This document shows, piece after piece, positions 26,683 to 34,439 of a stretch of 64,000 bases of DNA. The notes under the pieces are model-generated. The model made no database searches, was not told the DNA's origin, and saw nothing but the letters and a program-made list of their open reading frames with translations. Every line of letters begins with the position of its first letter. Within the stretch, counting starts at the first letter, position 1. The DNA comes from Duncaniella muris (lineage in GTDB: Bacteria; Bacteroidota; Bacteroidia; Bacteroidales; Muribaculaceae): assembly GCF_003024805.1 (NCBI RefSeq), contig NZ_PUEC01000012.1, forward strand, positions 1-64,000. Direction: 5' to 3'. A program made the translations under genes and the position numbers.

Positions 26683-28182
26683 ATGAAAAGAATCGTCACT
26701 TGCCTTTTTGCCGGAGCGGCGGCCGCTGTCGCAGCAGCTGCTTTGCCCGAAGTATGGCCAGCCGCCGGAGCGGAGGTCTCGCCAGACACACGCCTCACCA
26801 TCTGTTTCCCCTCTACGCCGACCCTCGGCACCTCCGGGGTGATACGCATCTTTGATGCCGCGACAGACGCTCAGGTAGACTCGCTGGACCTCTCGATACC
26901 TGCCGGCCCGACTGAAAAGACCAAACTCCCCAAAGCTCCATACACCCTTGAGCCTTACAACTATCACACTCCGCGCCTGACCAACGCCACCTGTGAGCCG
27001 GGCACTCCATCGGGCACTGCCGCACGCGACACTTCGCGCTATCAGCTGACAATAATAGGCGGATTCACTGACGGATTCCACTTCTATCCCGTGATGCTAT
27101 CGGGCAACACCGCTGAGATATATCCTCACCACAACCTGCTCGAATACGGACGCGAGTACTATGTCACCGTCCCGGCATCAGCCTTCACCCTTGCCAAAGG
27201 AAAGTTCAAGGGTATAAGCAAGAAAGACGGTTGGAAATTCAGGACACGGCCCGAAGCACCCGCTCAGGAGCATCGGCAGCTGACCGTGGCCCGCGACGGT
27301 TCAGGCGACTTCCTCACCCTCCAGGGCGCCCTCGACCATGTGCCTGACTTCAGCGCCGAACCGTGGAAGATTTTCATCAAGAACGGAGACTATGAGGAGC
27401 TGGTCTACTTCCGCAACAAGACCAACCTCACCATCGAAGGGGAGAGCCGCGAGGGGGTCTATGTCCACTATCCCAACAATGAGGTGTTCAATCCCCACCC
27501 CGCTGATGTCAGCACCAACGAGTGGCTCGGCACTTTCCCCTCACGCCGCGCCGCATTTGCCGCAGACCACTGCTCAGACCTCACGCTCAGGAATTTCACC
27601 GTGGCCACCACTGTCACAGGTCAGGCCGAAGGCCTCCTGCTCAACGGCAACCGCATATATCTCGAAGACATGATCATCAGAGGTTCCGGCGATGCGCTGC
27701 AGTCCAACGGCCCGGCATACTTCAGAAACTGCCGGCTCGAAGGTCATGGCGACACCGTGCTCGGCCGTGGTCCGGCATACTTCAAGAACTGCACCATCGT
27801 CACCTCCGGCCCGTTTGCCTACATACGCAACGGATCTTCCTGCCACGGTGACGTCTTTGTGGACTGCACGATGATAGGCAAGGGCGACAAGGCGGTCTTT
27901 GCCCGGACCAACGGCACCTATCCCAACGCCGAGTTTGTGCTCATCGACTGCCGCCTCGACGGCATCCGTCCTGAGGGATGGAGTGGTCTTGAGAAAGATG
28001 GCAACACCTACGTGCGCTATTGGGAGGCCGGATCGGTCAACCTCTCAGACGGCAAGCCAGCCGACACCTCGCGCCGCGCCCCCGGCTCGCGTGTGCTCGA
28101 CCCCGTGAAAGACAAGGCCCTTATAGAACTCTACCGCAACCCCGCATGGGTGCTCGGCGGATGGGACCCCATGAAGAAGTGA
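26683..28182 (+). CDS. Divergent CE8 pectinesterase with N-terminal Ig-like domain
   Basis: Exported esterase expected to remove methyl groups from homogalacturonan. The signal peptide (MKRIVTCLFAGAAAAVAAA) is followed by an SbsA/Big_5-like beta-sandwich (about 25-190). The right-handed beta-helix catalytic domain starts at LTVARDGSGDFLTLQGALD. Active-site positions are altered but traceable: Gln314 in QAEG (for QAVA), Asp337 in GSGDAL (for YQDTL), Asp357 in GHGDTVLG (for TVDFIFG), and Arg408 in FARTNG where LGRPW is usual. All four key residues are present, so activity is likely, perhaps on a different ester. It opens the pectin locus, 132 bases after the SpoIID-domain gene. Confidence 0.85.
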   Translation: MKRIVTCLFAGAAAAVAAAALPEVWPAAGAEVSPDTRLTICFPSTPTLGTSGVIRIFDAATDAQVDSLDLSIPAGPTEKTKLPKAPYTLEPYNYHTPRLTNATCEPGTPSGTAARDTSRYQLTIIGGFTDGFHFYPVMLSGNTAEIYPHHNLLEYGREYYVTVPASAFTLAKGKFKGISKKDGWKFRTRPEAPAQEHRQLTVARDGSGDFLTLQGALDHVPDFSAEPWKIFIKNGDYEELVYFRNKTNLTIEGESREGVYVHYPNNEVFNPHPADVSTNEWLGTFPSRRAAFAADHCSDLTLRNFTVATTVTGQAEGLLLNGNRIYLEDMIIRGSGDALQSNGPAYFRNCRLEGHGDTVLGRGPAYFKNCTIVTSGPFAYIRNGSSCHGDVFVDCTMIGKGDKAVFARTNGTYPNAEFVLIDCRLDGIRPEGWSGLEKDGNTYVRYWEAGSVNLSDGKPADTSRRAPGSRVLDPVKDKALIELYRNPAWVLGGWDPMKK

Positions 28183-28280
28183 GATCCAGCATCACACCTC
28201 AAAAGAGAATTCAGATGAAGAATCCGATGAATTTTAAGATTTTATCACTCTGAATATTTCGATCTTACAGGCGAAAAGGC

Positions 28281-28288
28281 TATATTTG
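28281..28288 (+). promoter_or_regulatory. Possible -7 element upstream of the GH28 gene
   Basis: TATATTTG fits TAnnTTTG, with a weak TTTC 20 bases upstream. It would give a leader of about 145 bases before the ATG at 28438. I see no riboswitch-like structure in this 255-base gap. Confidence 0.4.
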
Positions 28289-28437
28289 TGGTTTAAAATC
28301 ATTCGCTTGAACGTCAGGCGGTGGATTTTTGAGTATTGACCACAGTGTTTTCACAGCGGGGAATACATATACCTTGATATCTCTTTAACCGAACAATATA
28401 ATTTTTCAACCAAATCATATTTTTTCACATCTAAATC

Positions 28438-29940
28438 ATGAAACTTAAAAGTCTTTCAGCCTACGCGGTAGGCTTGTTTGTGGGTCTCGCCCAGATGACA
28501 AGCGCCACCGCCCAGACCACTGACTACAGTTCCTACTACAAGAATCTCCCCATCAACCAGCCTCAGGTCTCGGCCCCGGTGATTCCGGCCTATGAGATCA
28601 AGATCACTGACTTCGGCGGTGTCAACGATGGTGTCACTCTCAACACCGAAGCCTTCGCCAAAGCAATGGCCCACCTCGCCTCCAAGGGCGGCGGCCGCCT
28701 CGTGGTTCCGGAAGGAATCTGGTACACCGGCCCGATTGCATTTGAAAACAACGTCGAACTTCATCTCGAACGCGGCGCGCTGGTGCTTTTCAGCGAAAAC
28801 CTCGCCGACTATCCCGCAGTAGCCTCTGACTGGGAAGGTCTCACGACTCACCGCGCCACATCTCCCCTCTCGGCCCGCGGCAAACATGACATCGCAATCA
28901 CCGGCGACGGCACTTTCAACGGCAACGGCCAGAAATGGCGCCCTGTAAAGAGAGGCAAAATGACTGACAACCAGTGGAAAGCGCTCCTGAAGAGCGGCTG
29001 CGTCAACGCCAAGGGCGATGTGTGGTTTCCCAACGAACGCATCCGCGAGGTCTATGAAAACAAGGCACTCCAGGCCAAGGTGCACCACGGTGACAAAGAA
29101 ACCGTTGACTATGCCCATGACTTCCTCCGCCCGGTGCTCCTCTCGTTCATCGACTGCAAGAATGTGCTACTCAAAGATGCCACATTCGAAAACTCTCCCG
29201 CCTGGAACCTTCACCCGCTCCTGTGCGAGAATCTGATTGTAGACAACATCAACGTCCGCAACCCCTGGTATGCGCAGAACGGTGACGGCATCGACATCGA
29301 GTCGTGCAACAAGGTGCTCGTCATCAACAGCCGCTTCGATGTGGGCGACGACGCCATCTGCATCAAATCAGGCAAGGACAAGGACGGCCGCGAACGTGGC
29401 ATTCCCTGCCGCGACGTAGTGATAGAAGGCTGCACTGTCTATCACGGCCACGGCGGCTTCGTGATCGGCTCTGAAATGTCTGGCGGCTGCAAAGACATTG
29501 TGATCCGCAACAGCGTGTTCATCGGCACCGACGTGGGCCTGCGTTTCAAATCTACCCGCGGTCGCGGCGGCGTGGTCGAAAACATATATGTGGACAATAT
29601 CAAGATGACCGACATTGCCGGCGAGGCTCTGATCTTCGACATGTACTACGGCATCAAGCCGGGCGCTCCTGTTCCTCCGGTGACAGAAGAGACCCCCTCG
29701 TTCCGCAACATCTACATCAAAGACGTGACCTGCCGCTCGGCCAAACGCGCGGCGCTCTTCAACGGTCTGCCTGAGATGCCGATGAAAAACGTGGTCATCA
29801 CCGACTCCCGTTTCCGTGCCGACGCAGGCTTCCTGCTCAACCACGTGGACGGCCTGACGCTCGACAATGTCACAGTAGATGTGGCCGGCGACAAGATCAC
29901 CGAAGGCGAGGGTGTCAAGAATGTAAAAATCAAAAAGTGA
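28438..29940 (+). CDS. GH28 polygalacturonase
   Basis: Exported glycoside hydrolase family 28 enzyme that hydrolyses alpha-1,4-galacturonan (inverting). The 500-residue protein begins with a signal peptide ending near TSATAQ, then a parallel beta-helix starting at ITDFGGVNDGVTLNTEAF. All four catalytic signatures are intact: NGDGID (Asn281, Asp283, Asp286), GDDAIC (Asp304, Asp305), GHGGFVIGSE (His338) and RFKSTRGRGG (Arg369, Lys371). It is followed 19 bases later by an MFS transporter gene. With the two CE8 genes it forms the pectin-cleaving part of the locus. It could act exo or endo; the QAKVHHGDKE-type insert near residue 215 hints at an exo-acting pocket, which is inference. Confidence 0.92.
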   Translation: MKLKSLSAYAVGLFVGLAQMTSATAQTTDYSSYYKNLPINQPQVSAPVIPAYEIKITDFGGVNDGVTLNTEAFAKAMAHLASKGGGRLVVPEGIWYTGPIAFENNVELHLERGALVLFSENLADYPAVASDWEGLTTHRATSPLSARGKHDIAITGDGTFNGNGQKWRPVKRGKMTDNQWKALLKSGCVNAKGDVWFPNERIREVYENKALQAKVHHGDKETVDYAHDFLRPVLLSFIDCKNVLLKDATFENSPAWNLHPLLCENLIVDNINVRNPWYAQNGDGIDIESCNKVLVINSRFDVGDDAICIKSGKDKDGRERGIPCRDVVIEGCTVYHGHGGFVIGSEMSGGCKDIVIRNSVFIGTDVGLRFKSTRGRGGVVENIYVDNIKMTDIAGEALIFDMYYGIKPGAPVPPVTEETPSFRNIYIKDVTCRSAKRAALFNGLPEMPMKNVVITDSRFRADAGFLLNHVDGLTLDNVTVDVAGDKITEGEGVKNVKIKK

Positions 29941-29959
29941 CCACAAGCACTACCCGACT

Positions 29960-31246
29960 TTGAAAAGCAATCCGAAACAACCGAACGTGAGTCGGAATCC
30001 CTGGACGTGGATTCCGACTCTCTATTTTGCCCAAGGGCTCCCCTACGTTGCCGTGATGACTATTTCGGTGATCATGTACAAACGTCTGGGCATTTCCAAC
30101 ACCGACATAGCCCTCTATACCGGATGGCTCTACCTGCCGTGGGTCATCAAGCCCTTCTGGAGTCCCTTTGTTGACATCATCAGCACCAAACGGCGCTGGA
30201 CTCTCACCATGCAGTGGCTCATAGCCGCCGCTTTTGCCGGCATAGCCTTCGCGCTTCCCACTCCGCTGTGGTTCTCTCTGACACTGGCCGTGTTCTGGAT
30301 GGTAGGATTCACCTCCGCCACCCACGACATAGCTGCTGACGGCTACTATATGCTTGCTCTGAGCGAACACCAGCAGTCGCTCTACGTGGGCATACGCTCC
30401 ACGTTCTACCGTGTGGCCACCGTAGTGGGCCAGGGGCTGCTCGTCATCATAGCCGGAGCGCTTGAAACCGCCACCGGTGACATTCCGCTCTCATGGGCCA
30501 TAGTCTTCGCCATACTGTCGCTGCTCTTCCTCGGTTTCGCCCTCTACCACTCATGGGCCATGCCCAAGGTGGAAAGCAAGGCCGGAAAACTGCGCTCGGC
30601 TTCTGATGTGTGGCGTGAATTTGTCGATGTCTTCACCGAATTCTTCAGAAAGAAGCAGGTCGGGGTGGCAATTATCTTCATGCTCCTCTACCGCCTGCCT
30701 GAGGCCCAGCTGGTCAAGCTCATCAACCCCTTCCTCCTCGACCCTGCGGAGGCCGGAGGGCTCGGTCTGAGCACCGCGCAGGTCGGGGTGGTCTACGGCA
30801 CTGTGGGAATCATCGGGCTCACACTCGGCGGCATCGTTGGCGGCATCGTGGCCGCGCGCCGCGGACTCGGCTTCTGGCTGCGCCCTATGGCATGGAGCAT
30901 GTCGCTCACCTGCCTGACATTCGTGTATCTCAGTTTCGCCACAGACGCTCCGCTGGCGGTTGTCAACATCTGTGTCTCCATCGAGCAGTTCGGCTACGGC
31001 TTCGGCTTCACGGCCTATATGCTCTATCTGATCTACTTCTCCGAAGGGCGTCACCGCACGGCCCACTACAGTATCTGCACCGGATTCATGGCCCTCGGCA
31101 TGATGCTTCCGGGCATGGCCGCCGGTTGGATTCAGGAGGCAGTTGGCTACCAGAACTTCTTCATCTGGACTATGATCTGCTGTCTGGCCACTATCGGCGT
31201 CACATATCTTATCAGGATCGACCCTTCATTCGGGGTGAAGAAATAG
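29960..31246 (+). CDS. AmpG-like MFS transporter
   Basis: A 428-residue 12-helix permease. The N-terminus (WTWIPTLYFAQGLPYVAVMTISVIMYKRLG) is typical of the AmpG/acetyl-CoA transporter branch of the major facilitator superfamily; THDIAADGYYM and the loop after helix 2 (DIISTKRRWT) also fit. The start codon is TTG (29960); no ATG precedes the first helix. It lies 19 bases after GH28 and probably shares its transcript, so an oligogalacturonide or sugar substrate is as plausible as muropeptides. A bidirectional terminator follows. Confidence 0.82.
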   Translation: MKSNPKQPNVSRNPWTWIPTLYFAQGLPYVAVMTISVIMYKRLGISNTDIALYTGWLYLPWVIKPFWSPFVDIISTKRRWTLTMQWLIAAAFAGIAFALPTPLWFSLTLAVFWMVGFTSATHDIAADGYYMLALSEHQQSLYVGIRSTFYRVATVVGQGLLVIIAGALETATGDIPLSWAIVFAILSLLFLGFALYHSWAMPKVESKAGKLRSASDVWREFVDVFTEFFRKKQVGVAIIFMLLYRLPEAQLVKLINPFLLDPAEAGGLGLSTAQVGVVYGTVGIIGLTLGGIVGGIVAARRGLGFWLRPMAWSMSLTCLTFVYLSFATDAPLAVVNICVSIEQFGYGFGFTAYMLYLIYFSEGRHRTAHYSICTGFMALGMMLPGMAAGWIQEAVGYQNFFIWTMICCLATIGVTYLIRIDPSFGVKK

Positions 31247-31295
31247 CGGCAGACGTTGCCGGAGGGTATCAGACACCCCGCGCCGGAGACAATAC

Positions 31296-31354
31296 AAAAC
31301 AGACATCCACCCTTGTTGCCGCACAAAGCGGTTTCCAGGGGTGGATGTCTGTTT
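31296..31354. terminator. Bidirectional terminator between MFS gene and rnfA
   Basis: Perfect 17-base arms (31296-31312 and 31338-31354) enclose a 25-base loop. The T-run (gttttt) is good on +, and TTTT follows the stem on -. It separates two convergent transcripts. Confidence 0.85.
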
Positions 31355-31402
31355 TTATGCGGTCCTGCAAAGGGGATGCAGGAGCTATTCCGGAGTGGGA
31401 TA

Positions 31403-31984
31403 TCAGCCGATCTTGATGCCAGAGAAGCCCATGAAAGCCATAGCCAGAAGGCCGGCGCAGATCATGGCGATGGGCACTCCGCGCATTGCCTTGGGAACAG
31501 AGGTCCAGGCAAGCTGTTCGCGGATGCCGGCGAAGATGGCTATAGCCATTGTGAATCCTACGGCGGTTGCGAGGGCATAGACGATGCTTTCGCCGAGATT
31601 CATGCCTTTCTGCACCACTGTGATGGCCACGCCGAGCACGGCACAGTTGGTGGTGATGAGCGGCAGGAAGACTCCGAGGGCGCTGTAGAGCACCGGAGCG
31701 ATCTTCTTGAGGATGATCTCAAGCATCTGCACGAGGGCTGCGATCACGAGGATGAAGACGATAGTCTGCATGAAGCCAAGGCCGAAGGGGTTGAGGACGA
31801 GGTCCTGAAGTGCCCAGGTGATGGCTGTGGCGAGAAGCATCACGAATGTCACCGCCGCACCCATGCCTACCGCGCTCGACAGTTTGCGCGAAACTCCGAT
31901 AAACGGACAGATGCCGAGGAACTGGGCAAAGACAATGTTGTTGACAAAGATTGCCGTTATTATGATGGAAATATATTCGAGCAT
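31403..31984 (-). CDS. rnfA: Rnf electron-transport complex subunit A
   Basis: Membrane subunit of the ion-pumping ferredoxin:NAD oxidoreductase. The 193-residue protein has six predicted helices. RnfA signatures are visible: NNIVFAQFLGICPFIGVS near the N-terminus (conserved Cys of the membrane FeS site) and PLITTNCAVLGVAI in the middle (second conserved Cys, TTNC). Its inverted-topology partner is RnfE, encoded 56 bases upstream. It is last in the rnfDGEA order. Confidence 0.95.
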   Translation of the reverse strand: MLEYISIIITAIFVNNIVFAQFLGICPFIGVSRKLSSAVGMGAAVTFVMLLATAITWALQDLVLNPFGLGFMQTIVFILVIAALVQMLEIILKKIAPVLYSALGVFLPLITTNCAVLGVAITVVQKGMNLGESIVYALATAVGFTMAIAIFAGIREQLAWTSVPKAMRGVPIAMICAGLLAMAFMGFSGIKIG

Positions 31985-32040
31985 TTCGTTATTCTGTTAA
32001 AATAAGGTGGATGAGAGTAGAGATAGTGTGTGGAGGTGGA

Positions 32041-32634
32041 TTAACACTTGGCTGATCTGAGCTTGGTAAAGAGAGCGATGAGCAGGCCGAGGGCGATGAA
32101 CGCGCCGGGGGCGAGCACGAAGACAAGCGAGCCGAACTGTTCGGGATAGACGGTGAGATCAAACACCTTGCCGGTGCCGAGGAGTTCGCGGACGGCGCCG
32201 AGGATGGTGAGAGCCACAGTGAATCCGAGTCCGATGCCGATGCCGTCGAGACAGCTGTCAAGCACCCCGTGGCGCGAGGCGAAGGCTTCGGCGCGGCCGA
32301 GCACGATACAGTTAACCACGATCAGAGGGATGAAGATGCCGAGAGTGGCGTAGAGCGAGGGCACGTAGGCTTCCATCACGAGCTGGAGCACCGACACGAA
32401 GGCGGCGATCACGACGATGTAGGCAGGGATTCGCACCTTGGAGGGCACGAAGTTTTTGATCAGAGAGATTACCACGTTGGAGCAGATGAGCACTGCCATT
32501 GTGGCGAGCCCCATGCTCATGCCGTTGATGGCGCTGCCGGTGGTGCCAAGCGTGGGACACATGCCAAGCATCAGCACGAAGGTGGGGTTTTCGGCGATGA
32601 TACCGTTGAAAAGTATTTTAAGTTTATCGTTCAT
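32041..32634 (-). CDS. rnfE: Rnf electron-transport complex subunit E
   Basis: Membrane subunit paired with RnfA. The 197-residue protein carries the family motifs NPTFVLMLGMCPTLGTT (Cys site 1) and PLIVVNCIVLGRAEAFAS (Cys site 2), which with RnfA bind the intramembrane [2Fe-2S] cluster. The length and the RAEAFAS motif identify RnfE rather than NqrD with good probability given the neighbouring RnfD and RnfG. It starts 15 bases after rnfG ends. Confidence 0.94.
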   Translation of the reverse strand: MNDKLKILFNGIIAENPTFVLMLGMCPTLGTTGSAINGMSMGLATMAVLICSNVVISLIKNFVPSKVRIPAYIVVIAAFVSVLQLVMEAYVPSLYATLGIFIPLIVVNCIVLGRAEAFASRHGVLDSCLDGIGIGLGFTVALTILGAVRELLGTGKVFDLTVYPEQFGSLVFVLAPGAFIALGLLIALFTKLRSAKC

Positions 32635-32649
32635 GGCTTGGAGTCGGTT

Positions 32650-33228
32650 TTATTGGCGGTCAGCGAATTGTTTTGAGGCTTTGTCGGCAAGGGTGAGCGC
32701 GCGCAGGAATGCGCGTGACGAGATGGTGGCTGCGGTGATGGCATCGACATCGCCACCGTCTTTGCTGACCGTGAGGTTCGAAGTGGCGGCATTGAGACCG
32801 ATGATGCTGTGGGCGGGGTTGCAGAACCACTCTCCCATCTTCGATCCGAGGCCTGGGGTCTCGGCATGCTGCATCACGGCATAGCCGGTGATGTCACCTG
32901 AGGGGTTGAAGCCATACATCACTGTGATGAGGCCTGAGAAGCCGTTTGTGTCGTGGCTTTCAACCGCGAGGCCAACGAGCTCGCCGTCCTGACGGGCGGG
33001 GAACACGGTTACGGTCTCGCCGTCTACGGTTACTTCCGCGGCTTCCTCGGCGGGATTATTGTTGAAGCTGATCTCAGGAAGCACCTGGCCTATCGCGGCT
33101 TTCTGCTTTGCGGTCTTTGCTTCTTCGATGGGCTGCTTGGTGGCGGTGTAGACTCCGGCAAGCGCGCCAGCGGCCACTATCGTGATGACGCCCAGAGAGA
33201 GCACCATGTTTACGAGTGTAGATTTCAT
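32650..33228 (-). CDS. rnfG: Rnf electron-transport complex subunit G
   Basis: Periplasm-facing FMN-binding subunit with one N-terminal membrane anchor (LSLGVITIVAAGALAGVY). The flavinylation site is DAITAATISSR near residues 160-170; the second threonine would carry FMN by a phosphoester bond, attached by ApbE. The usual SGAT is TAAT here. GYAVMQHAETPGLGSKM is the conserved FMN-domain stretch. The 192-residue length fits RnfG, not the longer NqrC. The ATG overlaps the rnfD stop by 4 bases (ATGA). Confidence 0.94.
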   Translation of the reverse strand: MKSTLVNMVLSLGVITIVAAGALAGVYTATKQPIEEAKTAKQKAAIGQVLPEISFNNNPAEEAAEVTVDGETVTVFPARQDGELVGLAVESHDTNGFSGLITVMYGFNPSGDITGYAVMQHAETPGLGSKMGEWFCNPAHSIIGLNAATSNLTVSKDGGDVDAITAATISSRAFLRALTLADKASKQFADRQ

Positions 33229-34181
33229 GCTGCTACCCTCCCTTCTCCGAACTTGCGGGGTTTGAGATAACGGTTGATGAGCGGGGTGAGACCGTTCATG
33301 ATAAGGATTGCGAATGATACGCCTTCAGGATATGCGCCCCACTGGCGGATTACCACGGTGATGATGCCGATCATGACTCCGTAGAGTATCATGCCTGAGT
33401 GGCTCATCGGCGAGGTTACGTAGTCAGTGGCCATGAAGATTGCACCGAGCATCAGACCGCCGGTGACGAGCTGGACTCCGGGGTTCACTCCGATGCAGAG
33501 CGAGAAGAGGGCTACGGTGGCGAGGATCGACACGGGGATGTGCCAGGTGATGGTGCGTGTGCACAGAAGATATATAAATCCGATCAGGAGTGCGATGGCA
33601 CCCATTTCGCCCATCGAGCCGCCGGTGAATCCGAGGGCATGGGTGAGGATATCGACGTCAGCGCCGCTGATCTGGTCCATTTTGAGCTGGCCGAGGGTTG
33701 TTGCACCAGTTGTTGCATCGAGATATGCCATGCGGTTTTCCATAGGCAGCGGCCAGGTGGTCATCTGCACTGGGAATGAGAGCAGGAGGAACACACGGCC
33801 TACGAGGGCGGGGTTGAAGATGTTGCAGCCGAGGCCGCCGAAGGTCATCTTGCCGATGCCGATTGCGATCACGCAGCCGATCAGCACTGTCCAGATCGGG
33901 AGGTTAGACGGGAGGTTGAGTGCGAGCAGAAGGCCTGTGAGCACGGCTGAAAGATTGCCGATAGAGGGTTTCTCGCCAAGCATGTAGCGCGAGATGAGAT
34001 ATTCGACTACGACACATCCTGCGATAGATGTGGCTATCACTACTGCTGCTCCAAGACCGAAACAATAGAGAGCGAGGGCTACGGCCGGCAGCAGGGCTAC
34101 GATGACGTTAAGCATCAGCCTGCGCACCGTCACCGGCGTGTGCGCATGAGGGGACGGGGAAATGGTGATTAGTTGGCTCAT
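33225..34181 (-). CDS. rnfD: Rnf electron-transport complex subunit D
   Basis: Ten-helix membrane subunit that holds covalent FMN and is thought to form the ion channel. The 318-residue protein starts ISPSPHAHTPVTVRRLM, has KMTFGGLGCNIFNPALVGR, and the flavin site DATTGATTL (Thr of TGAT) near residue 156. The size fits RnfD rather than NqrB. It is the first gene of the cluster here: upstream is a promoter and then an unrelated gene, so rnfB and rnfC, normally just upstream in Bacteroidales, are not present in this window. Confidence 0.95.
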   Translation of the reverse strand: MSQLITISPSPHAHTPVTVRRLMLNVIVALLPAVALALYCFGLGAAVVIATSIAGCVVVEYLISRYMLGEKPSIGNLSAVLTGLLLALNLPSNLPIWTVLIGCVIAIGIGKMTFGGLGCNIFNPALVGRVFLLLSFPVQMTTWPLPMENRMAYLDATTGATTLGQLKMDQISGADVDILTHALGFTGGSMGEMGAIALLIGFIYLLCTRTITWHIPVSILATVALFSLCIGVNPGVQLVTGGLMLGAIFMATDYVTSPMSHSGMILYGVMIGIITVVIRQWGAYPEGVSFAILIMNGLTPLINRYLKPRKFGEGRVAA

Positions 34182-34208
34182 TAAGTTTTGTAATTGGTAT
34201 TAGTGGTG

Positions 34209-34241
34209 CAAAATTAATAATTTTTCAGTTAATGAGCAAAA
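34209..34241 (-). promoter_or_regulatory. Promoter of rnfDGEA
   Basis: On the minus strand TTTTG (34241-34237) and TAATTTTG (34216-34209) are separated by 20 bases, a strong match to the Bacteroidota consensus. Start of transcription would be near 34203, leaving about 20 bases before the rnfD ATG at 34181. Confidence 0.75.
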
Positions 34242-34261
34242 TGAAAAATTTTTAAGCAGCG

Positions 34262-34330
34262 GGAAGGTTGGGAGAATTGGGAGAGTTGGGAGAATTGGGA
34301 GAGTTGGGAGCTTTGGGAGAGGTGGGGGAA
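34262..34330. repeat. Short tandem TTGGGAGA(A/G) array
   Basis: Six or more near-perfect copies of a 9-base unit (ttgggagaa / ttgggagag) run from about 34266 to 34322 and then fade into ggtgggggaa. A diverged, inverted version lies at about 43155-43220 (ctcccaa units). It is next to the susCD-flanking repeat and belongs to the same duplicated block. Confidence 0.75.
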
Positions 34331-34335
34331 TTAGA

Positions 34336-34375
34336 CCAATGAGATCAAACCTCCAGTAGAATCAAAAAAAGCTTC
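34336..34375. repeat. Left arm of susCD-flanking inverted repeat
   Basis: These 40 bases are an exact reverse complement of 43110-43149. Weaker similarity extends both ways, to about 34262 on one side and into the 3' end of the DUF5123 gene (about 34460) on the other, giving a block of about 180-200 bp. It includes the terminator of the DUF5123 gene. Confidence 0.9.
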
Positions 34376-34402
34376 CCGGCCTTTTGAGGGGTCGGGAAGC
34401 TT
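34362..34402 (-). terminator. Terminator of the susCD-DUF5123 unit
   Basis: Ten-base perfect arms (34369-34378 and 34393-34402) enclose a 14-base loop; on the minus strand a run of T follows (34370-34364). It lies about 40 bases after the DUF5123 stop. Confidence 0.85.
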
Positions 34403-34439
34403 GCTATAAGGGGGATCTTTTCAGATCTTGTCAGCGGGA

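Noticed and set aside
29960-31246. Dedicated muropeptide permease AmpG
   Set aside because: The family resemblance is real, but position 19 bases after a polygalacturonase gene makes the substrate uncertain, so no gene symbol is given.
31403-34181. Na+-NQR instead of Rnf
   Set aside because: RnfD (318 aa) and RnfG (192 aa) are shorter than NqrB and NqrC, gene order D-G-E-A is that of Rnf, and no nqrA or nqrF is nearby.
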